Source of the DNA: Penelope pileata
Taxonomy: Eukaryota > Chordata > Aves > Galliformes > Cracidae
Assembly (NCBI GenBank): GCA_013396635.1
Contig: WBMW01005298.1
Span: forward strand, 1-64,000
Direction: 5' to 3'
Length of the DNA stretch: 64,000 bases
Below, in pieces: positions 10,164 through 22,100 of the stretch. How positions within the stretch are numbered: position 1 is the stretch's first letter; each line of letters opens with the position of its first letter. Below the pieces are notes generated by a model. That model was not told where the DNA came from and did no database searches. It was given only the letters and a program-made list of their open reading frames with translations. The position numbers and the translations under genes were made by a program.

Positions 10164-13100
10164 GTAAGTATGACAGAAAACATGATATGGAAAGTGAAAA
10201 GTGTGTAACAAGAAACTTCACTGTGTGTTACAGCTTTAAAAAGCTTATTTTGACACTTGTTTACAATAGAATTGGAAAGCTTCTTGTATATACAGTTTCA
10301 TGTTTATGCTGTGCTCTTGTGTATTTTAAAAGATGCTTTAAGTAGGAATTGTGTAAAAACAGTATACTTCTACAAAGAGAGGGAGTTCTTACAGCAGAAG
10401 ATACAGTAAAAGAAATAATCTATTGAGCTAAAGGGTAGAGAACAGTGTAATTTTGTTCAGGTACACCCTCCAACCTCATAGCTAATTGCTAACTTATTTA
10501 GTGTGTTATTTAAAAATAAATTGAGTTATATTTTGCAGTCACATTTTGAGTGTGGAAGGGACATTGTTCCCTGGATGTAAATTACTTTTCAAAAGATGCC
10601 GTGAGCTTGGTAAAGATGAAACATTTCTGCACTGGTCTGAATAGCATGTATTTTACTATGTAAGTTTTTGTACATATATTCCACATTTTCAATGGGAGGG
10701 AAATTAATTTTGACAGGTTGACTTTAAAGATGACAAGTGTCTGAGATTGTTCTAAAGCTTCACATTTTGAAATAATCTCAGGGGACATAGGGTAGTCAAA
10801 AGGGAGCAGGAAGGTGCTCGAAGATGCACAGTAAATTAATTTTACATGTCTCTGGAATTTCATACAGAGGAGACTTAAGTCTTCAAACTTGTCAGCACAC
10901 GGCATAATGAACTAAAATGTGACAAATTACTAGACTCTGGAACACCTGGTCTTCCTGTGCTGTGCTTCAATTAACATGATTATGTTTTTTAAGGTAATAA
11001 ACCTGTTATGAAATATGCTTTATGGACTAAGAAATTGTTAAAAGAACTAGCAAAAACTTCAACAATTTCACTACATCCGTTGCCTGCCCCTTCACCTGTG
11101 TGGTTTGTCAGCATCTTTAAAACCTCATCATAGGTCTTACTATGCTGAATGAATAGAAGATCAGAAATTAGCGGGCTGACCACAAAAAATTAACTAGTGT
11201 GTTAACAAACCAACTAACAGATAGTGGTAGCGCTGAATTCTAGGAATCTCCGTGCCTTTTTCTAATTTCAGCATCTAGTACCTGCTATTTATGTAGGCAG
11301 AACAGTCTGCAATTCTTCTTGGGCATCTATGCCAGGATTTGGTCCTTCTTAAAAGATGATTCTAATCTCAATTTAGCAAAGTTACTAATATGTCGTTGCT
11401 GTATTAAAATGGAAGAAACTGGCCAAGTTTTGGATAAAGTAGGACAGCTTCAGTCAAGACTCAGAAATATATGGAAGTGTAATCAAAAAGTCTGAAGATA
11501 ATAAATCTGGGAGGTAATTTGGAGATTCTGCTCTGAGCAGCTTCTGTTGGCACTCTTCTTCCCCTCTCTCCAGACTGTGAGTATGCCTACATACACCCTG
11601 CCGTCCTCTGGCTTTCAATTCACCTCACGTGCCATAGTGCACTGGCTCTCTTCAGAAGCCTTTCTTCAGAGATTTACTGCTAGCTTGGTAGATGTTACTC
11701 AACTAAAAATCGTATAGAGAAAACAGGCTGCTCTCAGGTTTGCATTTCATTCTGTTAGGCTCTTGCCCACTGTCTCCGTTGTGATCTTGCCTGGCTTGTC
11801 TGTGCACTGCAATTCTCTTCAGCACTGCTGATTGAGTGTCTTCAGAAAAGCAGTGTCTTTTTTATGCACCTGTGTACATGTGTGTATACATTCATTCTAG
11901 AGATTTATCGTCTTTGAGCTATGATACATTAATATTCTCTCCAGTATCCTCATTATCATTACAAAATGCTATCAAGAATAATTTGCTGGAGACCTACACA
12001 AGCCTGTTGTGAACATAGCCAGCCTTTAGATTTCCTGAAGGAGAGCTTTCACATTGCATAGAAGAAATTTGTCTTTTCATTGCAAAAACCAACATTGAAA
12101 ATGTAAGTAAATGTAAACAAATAATAGAATGGAAAGGAATAATAAGTTACTCTGGCCTCTTGGGTAGGAGAAAGGTAGAAAAGAGGCAGGGAATCGGAAT
12201 ATTTTTCTTCTCAGCTGTTTAATTCTATTCTGTTAAATGCTAACACATTTCAGTCTCTAAAGGAATATCTTAACAGGCAAGACTGCTGGACTTAGTCACT
12301 GCTCTTAGGGGCTGCTAAGGAAGGAAATGTTCTGTTTTTTCTCATGTTTTCCAGCAGGAATGCAGTGTATTTTTCTGTTTATCTCTTCATTGGTGCATAG
12401 AGAATAGAAAAAAGAGGTCGAAGCCAGGTTGTTTGGGCAATGTCTAATACACACAACCTAGTACCTAGCTGAATGTACCATGTCATTCCCACTCAACTGC
12501 CTGTGAGACCCAGCCTTCCTTTTCTGAGATTTCTACGGCCATTTCTGTGAGAATCTGAGCTTTCTGGTCCTGCTATGCAGACCCTTGAATAAGCTGCTCT
12601 CTCCTCTCTTAAAGCCCAGGGTCATTATTCTCTTACTCACCTTCGTTTCTGCTAGGATCTTAAACTACTCATAGTGCAGCCAAGCCTGCTACTGACCTTC
12701 ACTTACCTGAGAAGTGTTTGCATATGCATGAGTAGCAGTTGCAATAGAGTGCCTCCCCATGGCTGGCTAATCCTGCCAACTTGTAAAAATGGTCTTTAAT
12801 GCATTCTAGAAATCTTTGTTGCTTGTGCTCTGCAGCCTGCAGGTGTCAGGGTGGCTCAGGTACTGGGAGCACAATGGCCTGCAATGTAGAGGCATAGTCA
12901 TCGAATCTCCCGAATTGGAAGGAACCTGCAAACATAATCAACTACAACTCCTGGCATTAGACTGCACCACTGAAAATCAAACCCTACGTCTGAGAGCATT
13001 GTCCAAATGCTCCTTAAGCTCTGGCAGCTTGGGGCCTTGACCACTGCCCTGGGCAGCCTGTTCCATGCCCACCAACCTCTGGTGAAGAACCTTTTCCTGA

Positions 13101-15374
13101 CACCCCCCTGACCCTCCCCTGACACAGCTCCATGCCGTTCCCTTGGGCCCTGTCGCTGTCACCAGAGAGCAGAGCTCAGCGCTGCCCCTCCGCTCCCCTC
13201 GTGAGGAAGCTGTAGGCCGCCATGAGGCCTCCCCTCAGCCTCCTCTGCTCTGGGCTGAGCAAACCCAGGGACCTCAGCTGCTCCTCATGTATATTGCTCT
13301 TTGGACCCTTCCTTATCTTTGCAGCCCTCCTTTGGATGCTCTCTAACAGTTTTATGTCCTTCTTATATTGTGAGCCCAAACCTGCACACAGTGCTTGAGG
13401 TGAGGCCATGTAGAGCAGAGGGGACAATCCCTCCCCTCACCTGGCAGTGCTGCGCCTGGTGCACCCCAGGGTATGGTTGACACTTTTGGCTGCCAGGGCA
13501 CACTGTCTTCCAGCCTATGCATATATCTAGGGTTGTGCGGAATTCAGTAGAGATGGCCACATGTTGTTCTTCTGAGGGCTTGGGCTGTAGCAAATCCAAC
13601 CATGGCAGACTCTTTGTGGCCTCACCTCTGACTCTTTCCCATAAACTTAATGATCTTTATCCTCCTTTTTATTAGCCAAATATCTTGCGTTTGTGCTCTT
13701 TAGTACAGAATTAAAGTTGACTAATGAAATAACACAGCAGAAGCCTTTTCTCTGTTCATTTTGGTCATTAGTCAGACCATCCGGAAAGCCTGTTAATTCG
13801 GGTTTGTCACTTCAGTTGATTTGATATCTCCTATTTTCAAATGTTTGTTCATCCTGTCTTCTGAAAACATTTTAAAAAGTTTTGAATGTTAAATGTATCT
13901 GTAGCATGTGTTGCCGGGCAAATAATACACAATTATTCTCTTGAAATAGCTTCTGGAGTATTTAACCTTTTTCAGGCTATTTTAAGTCATTTGCTGAACC
14001 TGTTTTGCAGTAGAAAAAACTCACTGTGCTGTGTTTTTGTGTTCAGATAATTCTGAACAAGTTTACTAATGTGGTATGTCTTACATTTGGTAAATGCATT
14101 AACTGAGTATTAGATTGAAAAGCTAAATTGCATAAAAATTGTTGTTCTCCTGCAGAAATGACCACAGATTATTTACAACTGTCTCGCCTTTCATAAAGGA
14201 CTGGATAGAAAAGCTCATTTATTTATTGAGATTTTTTCGTATTACTGAACACTAGACTGGGAAAATGATTAAGAACTATATTTTAAAGAAACTGTCAAAT
14301 TGAACAACTTGAGGAAACTTTCAGCAGTAATAGAATGTTTTTATCAAATTCTTCCCAGTTTGGAAGATACTGTAGAAAAGAGATGGTAGTGACCTAAAAT
14401 CCTCAAGCTTCTTTGAGAAGTTATATAATAAGCAGTGTTTGGGAGATTGTTTATGCACAGCTTGTCTAAGCTTATCAGCTATTACTTTCTTAGCAAACTT
14501 GATATCAAGCCCCTCTACTTAGGCCCCACATCTAAGAACTGTGTTATTTTGGTTTAGCTGTCACTTGAATTCTGATAGTACTGGTCTTTTTCAGTAGCGT
14601 TGCTAAGGAATATGGAAAAATTGGCCAACATGCAAAATATCTGTTCACATACAATCCTCTCCTGTATTGTTGCTGTATAATATTTCTGAATTTTGGCTAC
14701 TTTTTGTCTCTTCGTTTAAAGAGTTAGTATATGGCTAACTGGATTAAATAATAGTGTGGTTGGTGCTCAGTTATGTGTGCCACAAAGATCAAAGCCTTGC
14801 TATAGAAGGATGAAGGCAGGTGACATCTCTTTTTAAGAGGTAAATGTCTCTCCCATAGCTTTTTTTGCAATTTATCCATACTATTTGTTCTTCTGGTCTT
14901 TCCATCGCCACACGATGGGAGGGATAATGTTCTGGGTGCACTTCTAGCAGTGGAGGACTCTAACTGAGATCAGTGCTGTCTCAGTCCTTGATATGACATC
15001 CATGCATTTTCAATGCTAAATTATATTGGTATTTCTTCCACTTAATTCGTTATAGATTATATTTAATTTGCTCTTGTCCACAGCTTATCAGGTTTTATGT
15101 TTGCTTTCTTTCCTGGGAGGATTTGTAATTTTCTTCAGTGTTTTCTCAGTTGTTTTGTCTTCATTCCTCTCCTAATGTTCACTTGCGTTTTTCAAGCTAG
15201 TGTGTCCTGTTGCGTGCCAAATGCTGCCTTGTAAAAATATTGGTCAAAATGTTTAAGTGTAAATTGCCATAATTAAAATCAAAGTATTTGTGCCATTGAT
15301 GAGAGCTTCTAATGTAGTAAAATTTTGTGTATCTACCTTTCAGATTAATGTGTTTGTTTAATTTCCTGCTTTAG
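10164..15374 (+). other. DDX10: DDX10 intron between the two visible exons
   Basis: This 5,211 bp phase-2 intron has GTAAGT at its 5' end and a pyrimidine-rich TTTAG acceptor. It contains one sizeable CR1 copy (about 12892-13510, antisense). The rest, 10164-12891 and 13511-15374, is AT-rich unique-looking sequence in which I see no exon, RNA gene or further repeat I can name. Open frames there (for example 10582-10905 on the minus strand) are short and have no recognisable content. Confidence 0.85.
12892..13510 (-). mobile_element. CR1 LINE fragment, antisense
   Basis: The 3' end is on the left (GCATAGTCATCGAATCTCCC, then AATTGGAAGGAACC). Minus-strand frames at 12898-13125 and 13176-13427 show RKRFFTRGWWAWNRLPRAV, then upstream in the protein EEQLRSLGLLSPEQRRLRGG and LLESIQRRAAKIRKG, the end of the CR1 reverse transcriptase ORF, with frameshifts between. 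Homology fades near 13500-13610, so the right boundary is approximate. A stretch from about 13107 to 13275 is almost identical to the copy at 18686-19170. Confidence 0.93.
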
Positions 15375-15840
15375 ATCACTTGGTCTTGCAATGGCACCTC
15401 GTGTGAGATTTCTTCAAAGAGTTCGGAAACAGTTATCAGTGAGTGAGACAGCTGATGATAAAAATCCCGTGAAAGAGACAGAGCAAAACAAAACCACAGT
15501 CTCCTCACTGAATAAGGAAGGAGTGGAAAAATGTGGAACTGATTCCAGTGGAAAGTTGTCTGTTTACAAAACAAAGGAAAAGGAGATAAGGAAAGAAACA
15601 GAAGAGTATCTTCCTTCCAGTGAAGGGGCTGAGGAGAGTGATGAATCTGAGGATGAATCAAAAGAAGTATCTGAAGAAGAGAAAAAAGAAGGTGTTTTGT
15701 CAAGCAGCGTTCCAAATACAGACTCTATGCCATTCTTGGAAGGTGATGATGACGACGACGATGATACTAAAGATCTTGATTTGCTGACAGTGAAACGACA
15801 GAATGTTTTTGGTGTGGAATCTAAAGATAGTCCAGCACCG
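15375..15840 (+). CDS. DDX10: DDX10 internal exon (conserved block plus acidic low-complexity linker)
   Basis: This exon follows the one at 10075-10163. It starts after an acceptor (TTTCCTGCTTTAG, ending 15374) and ends at a strong donor GTAAGTGCAC from 15841, with a phase-0 end. The first residues, SLGLAMAPRVRFLQRV, are the conserved end of the DUF4217-type region. Next comes about 110 residues rich in Ser, Glu, Lys and Asp, including seven Asp codons in a row (15745-15765). It closes with LDLLTVKRQNVFGVESKD, which resembles the VKRxNVFG motif I recall in vertebrate DDX10. The middle does not align well with the mammalian sequence in my memory, as expected for a fast-evolving disordered nucleolar linker. 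The ATG at 15391 opens a 161-codon ORF, but it is an internal Met; the ORF past 15840 is intron read-through. The following exon, expected to be basic and Lys-rich, was not found in the window. Confidence 0.94.
15745..15765 (+). repeat. DDX10: (GAY)7 repeat inside the DDX10 exon, encoding Asp7
   Basis: Seven consecutive Asp codons with mixed GAT/GAC use. It is part of the acidic linker of the helicase. The mixed codons suggest selection for acidity more than pure slippage, but length may still vary. Confidence 0.9.
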
Positions 15841-18685
15841 GTAAGTGCACTTTACAGTAAAGCTTATGAATCTTAATGATTTTATTTTGAACATACTCCA
15901 AGTAAGAATGAGAAAGAATAAAATTCTGCTATTAGCAATATACTTGCTTGAAGTCAGATGTGTTGCCCGTATGCATTAGAGGTCAGAATTGCTCCCAGAA
16001 GATAAGTGGTGTGACTTATGTTTTTATCATTTTGGGCACTTAGCATAAAGTAATATTATTCACATAACATATGTCCTTGCAGTAGCTTTAATTTATGAAT
16101 AACATGAGCTGAATACCTGAAAAAATTTTGACCATTTTAATTCCTATTTACTACTTGCTTTTGCCTTCCTAAAATAGCTGCAACTTTTGATCCTAATTTT
16201 GCTGATGTTATGCGGTTTATGACACTGGGAACCAAACTGCTGTACTTGATGAGCTGTTTCCTAATACTAATTGTGACAAATAATCTTTACATTAATGTAA
16301 AGATCCAAACCATTAATTTTTACTTTCAACGTAACAATTTTTACTTTGAACGTGATACAATATCAGAACGTGAGCGAGCACTTCTTATAAAACATGGTTA
16401 TAAGAGTTTACTAAAAATATTCATGTAGATCTTTCATTTGCTTGGCCAGTAGCTTTTTAGTTTGGGATTGCTCTGTGCTCCAGAATTCTGAGAAATGTTG
16501 CTTTCACTTAACCTTTAAATACGATGTTAGAGTAAGTTGTTTTTTTCCTTCTTTTTCCCCATAAAGTAGATTTGGTAGGTGCATGTTGTGAATTTTTGTG
16601 TATCCTTTCCAATCTAGCTACTATTTCTCTGTATTAAAGAGATCCAAGTGAAATAGCCATCTGCTTCAGCGAGGTATTTTTCTTAACTTACATAAATACA
16701 AGGAGAGCCTCCTGTTAAGCAATGTATTTATTTTTTCAGCTGATATTTTAAATCTTTCTGTGCTGATATTTAACAGCACAGAGCACTTGTCATGAACTTA
16801 TGCTAACCAGCCCACTAACAGCATTTATAAGCAATATCTTCAGTTATGTGTATAAATTGGTTTTATCAGCTAACTTGACAAAGCTGAGCAGTTGCTCAGT
16901 AGCTTAACCCCCACCTGCATTCTCTGCTCCCTTCAGAAGGTTGTCACAGGTTCCCATTTCTGGCCAGAAGCATGGGAGGAAGGTAGGTGTAGCAAGTGGA
17001 TTAGGCTGCTTTGGGGGTTGCATTTCTGTTCCTCTTATTCTAAACTTGAATTGTCCTGCCTCTGCGTAGCCTGTGCCTGGCTAGTGCTAGTGCGTGGCAG
17101 AGCTGAGTAAATGTGGTAGGAGCTTGTAATTATTAATAAATTTCTGTTTCATGTAGCAAAGGAACTCCTGTTTTAATAACAAAAATTGGAGGAAACAATT
17201 TCTGCCTTAAAGAATGTTTTTTCATAGCACTTCCACAATTTTATGTGCTAAAATACACAAAACGTTCTTTGTTGCATTTTCATGTTGGAAAGTGATGTGA
17301 GAAGTTCTGTTCAGAAAATAGGTAAAAAACAACAACAAAAAAACAACTCCCCCACCAAAAAAAGACAAACAAAAAACCCAACAGCTTTGATGTACAGGAG
17401 TGAACAAAAAATTATGAAAAATACTAGTGACTTAAAAAGTCATTTGGAACCTCACAGGGTAACCTTTTAACAATTTTTATAACATTAAACATTTATAGGT
17501 TAGTTTATCATTAGGCAAGTTGGAGATTTTTTCTGTGATTTAGTGTTAATGTTTTGCACTTGCTGTGCAAGCGTGGAAGACCTTGTATCACTTGGAGCCT
17601 CTTGTTCATGGGGGCATAATAAAGAAATAGTTGGTTGTTATTCTGAGAAGCTGTGACCAAAAATTGTTTCAGGATGTGTATCATTAAGAATTTAAATATA
17701 ATTTAAATCTCCTACAGAAATGGTAATGATACTGCAATATATAATTTTTAGGAAGCTGAAAGGCAGGGCATACTATAACTAGCTGTGGAAATTAATCTTG
17801 ATCAATATATACATACATGTATGCTTAGTTACTATGAAAATTGTTGATAAATTGTTGAATGCTTTAAGCCTACAGTTTCTCTTTTCAGTAAGAAAAAGAG
17901 AATAAAAGTTTATATCACTAACCATATTTTTTAAAACAATCTCTTCTTTGTGTTAAAATAATGGGAGTCCTGTAGAAAAGCCAGTAGTACGTGATCGTCT
18001 GATTGGGGGATTGAGTATACCCATAAAGGCTGAATTAAAATTGCATTTATACTTTTAACGTGTGATTGATTTAGCAATTCCAGTATTCTTGTATTACGCT
18101 TCTTGTTGACATCAAAACAGCCCCACTGCTATTGTTGAGCTTCAGCAAATTTTTAAGTGGAAACATTGCATTCAGTTTTAGTTTTTGGAGAGCTGTCATC
18201 AGTCCCACCATTGCCTCCTCATCCATGTGTCTTTCCAAGCCTCTCCAGTCCCTGAACAACAGAAATTCTTGTACCACCATGCGTGTCCTATTGGGGTGTA
18301 ATGTAGAGCATTACACTGATGCAGTGTAAGTGGGTTTGTGTGACTTCCTTAGAATGTTTTGTTTTTGTTGAATGTCCATGATGCCTAGCGTAACAGTGAA
18401 AAGGAGGTGTGATGTGGAGTGAGATGTATCCAATGTTATCTCAGTTAATAGCTCAAGTTCCAGACTGGTCTGTTGTTTTCCTAGCATGTCCCTTTTGTTG
18501 TGTGTATATTCTGTCTCCGTATTCTTGTGATAACAAAATATAAAGAAAAAAATTTTCTTTCATCACTGACATATAAAAACTGAAACCTTTGCTAAGGTGG
18601 TCTTCTGTGCTGGAATATATTACAATGTTGTTATGATTTTCTGAGCTCAGGAGATACTAGTTGTTCTATTTATGGATTTTCATGG
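15841..18685. other. DDX10: Start of the long DDX10 intron, no gene seen
   Basis: AT-rich sequence without a recognisable exon or transposon. An A/C-rich low-complexity run occupies about 17324-17382. Short frames on both strands carry no known motif. Confidence 0.5.
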
Positions 18686-19170
18686 TATCATAGACTATCC
18701 TCAGTTGGAAGGGAGCCACAAGGATTGTCGAGTCCAACTCGTGGCTCCACACAGCACCACCCCAAATCCAAACCCTATGTCTGAGAGCACTGTCCAAATG
18801 CTCCCTGAACTCCGGCAGCTTGGGGCTGTGCCCACTGCCCTGGGCAGCCTGTTCCATGCCCACCCCCCTCTGGGGAAGAACCTTTTCCTAACACCCCCCT
18901 GACCCTCCCCTGACACAGCTCCATGCCGTTCCCTTGGGCCCTGTCGCTGTCCCCAGAGAGCAGAGCTCAGCGCTGCCCCTCCGCTCCCCTCGTGAGGAAG
19001 CTGTAGGCCGCCATGAGGCCTCCCCTCAGCCTCCTCTGCTCTGGGCTGAGCAAACCCAGGGACCTCAGCTGGTGTTGTATGCTTTGCCCTCTAGACCTTT
19101 CACCGTCTTTGTTGCCTCCTTTGGACTGTCTCTAGTATTTTGTCTGTCTTATGTTGCAGTACCCAATTTT
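18686..19170 (-). mobile_element. CR1 LINE fragment, antisense, same subfamily as 12892-13510
   Basis: The left end reads TATCATAGACTATCCTCAGTT followed by a run close to CR1 3'UTR. On the minus strand RKRFFPRGGWAWNRLPRAV is readable, with later frame damage. From about 18898 to 19066 it matches 13107-13275 with hardly any differences by eye (one seen: TCCCC against TCACC). The upstream end is lost at about 19170. Confidence 0.93.
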
Positions 19171-22100
19171 ACTTAAATAGTCATATTTTTTTAGCTGATC
19201 CTACAGCTCATGGGATTTACATAGAAGTAAAATGCTTTTATGCATAAAAAGGTCACGTAAGCATAGAGCAGTTAGCATGTGTGCAGTATTATTTGGTTGT
19301 TTTGTTAACATTATTTAAAATATTAATTTAAAGTGCATTTAACAACATTAGCAGTATTGAGGTTGCAAGGACTTGAAATAATCACTGATTACAAACTTTG
19401 TTTTTAATATTAAGTTCGTTAAATTGGTTGTTGCATTTTCAAATGCAAGGACTATATTTAAACTTCAAACATTATTTGTTATAGAATAAAGATTAAGTCC
19501 ACTGTACTTTTCGTTTTGTTTATGCTTCATTTTAGTCATCTTCTCAGACACATTACGTACTGTCTGACTTGTCTTCTGCTATCAAACTTTCTTTTTTACA
19601 ATAGAGAATGTTAAACTACTGAGTTATTAGGTTTGCTGTGTCTCCCTCCTTGCTCCACCATCCTTTGATGTATGGACCTGTAAAGCTCCACTAATGAGGT
19701 ACTGCTTGGTTGGAAGAAGGTAGTAAGTGTAAGCCTGTGGACAGAGGGTTGCCTTAAATAATATTGCAGATTTCATGGAGTTAGTCTGTGTACTCACAGA
19801 GCCTACAGTTTAAATGCTGCGGCTTTGGAGGGAAATTACTTCGTATGTCATGATTCTGTCTCAGCTAGTCAGCTTGTTTTGTAATATTATTTAAAATGAA
19901 GTTTTCTTACACCTCTCAGACACACAGTGTAAGCTGATGAAATATTACAACATGAGTATGTACATGTTTGCGGAAGCAGGAAAGAACAGGCAAGGTTTAA
20001 TTTCCCTTACTAGAGATTATGTGGGAATCTGAACCAAGAAGCAGAGAGCGTTGTCGCCTTTGAACAGAGAATGTATCGAGGTAACATAATTTAATAAGCA
20101 TGAAAGTGAGGACATAGTCCTCTGGAATTTCTTCTGTGATGTTGGGAAGAAAGCCTGTTACCACACAGATAAATCAAAATTACTTTTCAAAGTTGTGATT
20201 TATCTTTTATCTTGATTGCTTCTCTTACACTTGCTTTTCCTTCTGAATGGGATTTCTCACCTTCTGTTCCATGCAGTGAGATAGAAAAAGCAGTATATAA
20301 ACACAAGATTGGTCAAAATCTATGTGAAGAAGTGCCTTCTTTTTTCTCTTATCAGCTCTTATTACCTCATATTCTTGCATGTTAATTCATGTTAAATGTG
20401 TGACTTGGTCTCCTTGGTGCTTTTCAGGGGATGACACGTAGAAAACACCAAAGGAGGCAAGGGGTGAAGCTGGCTGACTTGAGAGGTGGCATTGGTTCCC
20501 TTGGGGATGACCCTCTTTGCTCCCACTGTAGCAGTGTCCGGCATCCCAGAGAGCAAAGCTGCTCCTGGGCAACCTGCTAGCTAGGGAAAGCACATTATTC
20601 CTTGGAGACATGCTGCAAGGCTAGCATTCTGGCAGAGGAAATACAGAGGTTGTTTATTTTTAAGTTAAGTCAATATGCTGATGCATGATATACCACAAAT
20701 TCTTTTTCCTACAGAACAGGCCTTAGGTTCCTAGCCTAGTCACTGTGTTTGTGTGCTTCTAGTTGAACTATAGCAAGTTACAATTTTTATGAAGTACAAA
20801 ACATTTGCACAGAAGTGAAGCCTACATCTGGATATTCGCCAAAAACAGTGTTATGAAAAAATGCCTTGCATCAGCCGCACATGGAAAAGAAACCTGCTCA
20901 CAGAACCTTGGGCCTCTGTGTACAGCAGCAAGTGCTGAACGCATCCTACAAAGCAGTTGGAAAATGGCAATGAAATCACAGTTTCTTCCCCTGCAGTTTC
21001 AATAACTTGAGTACAACTGAAACTTACTTTTTAAGAAACGATGTGATGTCCAGTTTTATTAGGTTGCTTTTAATTTTAAAAGGAGATCTTGTCATTCAGG
21101 AGTGCTTCTGGAAGCTATGCATGGAGACAGTGCTAAGCCCAGGGACAGGGATCAGCAGAAACATTTCTTTCTTTTCTTGGACAACTTTTCAGATTTTCTT
21201 GCCTGTCATCATCGTATTTAAATAGAAGGTTCATGAATTTCTTGTTAGGTTTAAGTGTGTAACAGAGGGTTTTGAGGCAGTCCTTTGTAAGAACTCATAA
21301 TCAGTTTTAGACTCCATATCCATGAATCACTTATTATTTTAAAATTATTTTATTGCTTCTTTATTGTTCTTTCAAGTTTGACTGCTTTAGCAGCCCTTCT
21401 GTCTGTTCCAAGTGCATCTTCAAATTCTTCTCTATTGATTTCCATTTCAATTAATTTTTTAGAGACTTAATAAAAGCTTCTTTAGCATATGAAAAATTCA
21501 CTGTAGTTGGTTCTTGCGCCTTTAAAGCAGCATTCCAGGTGTTTGTGTCAATCCCTATGCAGTTTAGGAAAACTGCAAAATCTATAGGATTAAAATCCTG
21601 TCTCTGAGTTATGGGTGAGCTGTGTACTTCAAACAAATGGCTGCTACATATCTCCTCAACTATGAGCACAGCTTAAAATGGTCATCTGAAATGTTTCCAG
21701 TCATATTCCAAATCTGGATAGAAAACATCATTTAAGAATTTTGTTTTAAAATCTGCCCTTATCATAAATCTTAGCTTTGTGTATCATAAGCTACAGAGTA
21801 CCCAATTCTGATGTACAGGATGTTGCTTCTGTGAAAAGTTTTACATTTGAAAGTGCTTTTGAACCATTGTGAACTGTGCTACTTGTGATGCCTACAGTAC
21901 ACCTCATAGGCCTTTTGTGACTTTTGTAATTAAGAATCCAGTATAGAAAGACAACTTGCTTTTAACCTTTCGGTTACAGCTCTGAAAAACACATTCCTCT
22001 ATGAGCCAGGAAGGACTTCCCCAGTTCTGATGCAAGTTGCTCCTAAGTTGGTATCTTTTCCAGGAGTGTGCTGCTCATCTTCTGGTGGAAATGCTGTTCA

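Noticed and set aside
15371..15715. Minus-strand 114-codon ORF opposite the DDX10 exon
   Set aside because: Antisense shadow of a coding exon; no family match.
15391..15876. ORF starting at ATG 15391 as a stand-alone gene
   Set aside because: The Met lies inside a conserved DDX10 block that continues upstream across a splice junction, and the last 12 codons are read-through past a strong donor.
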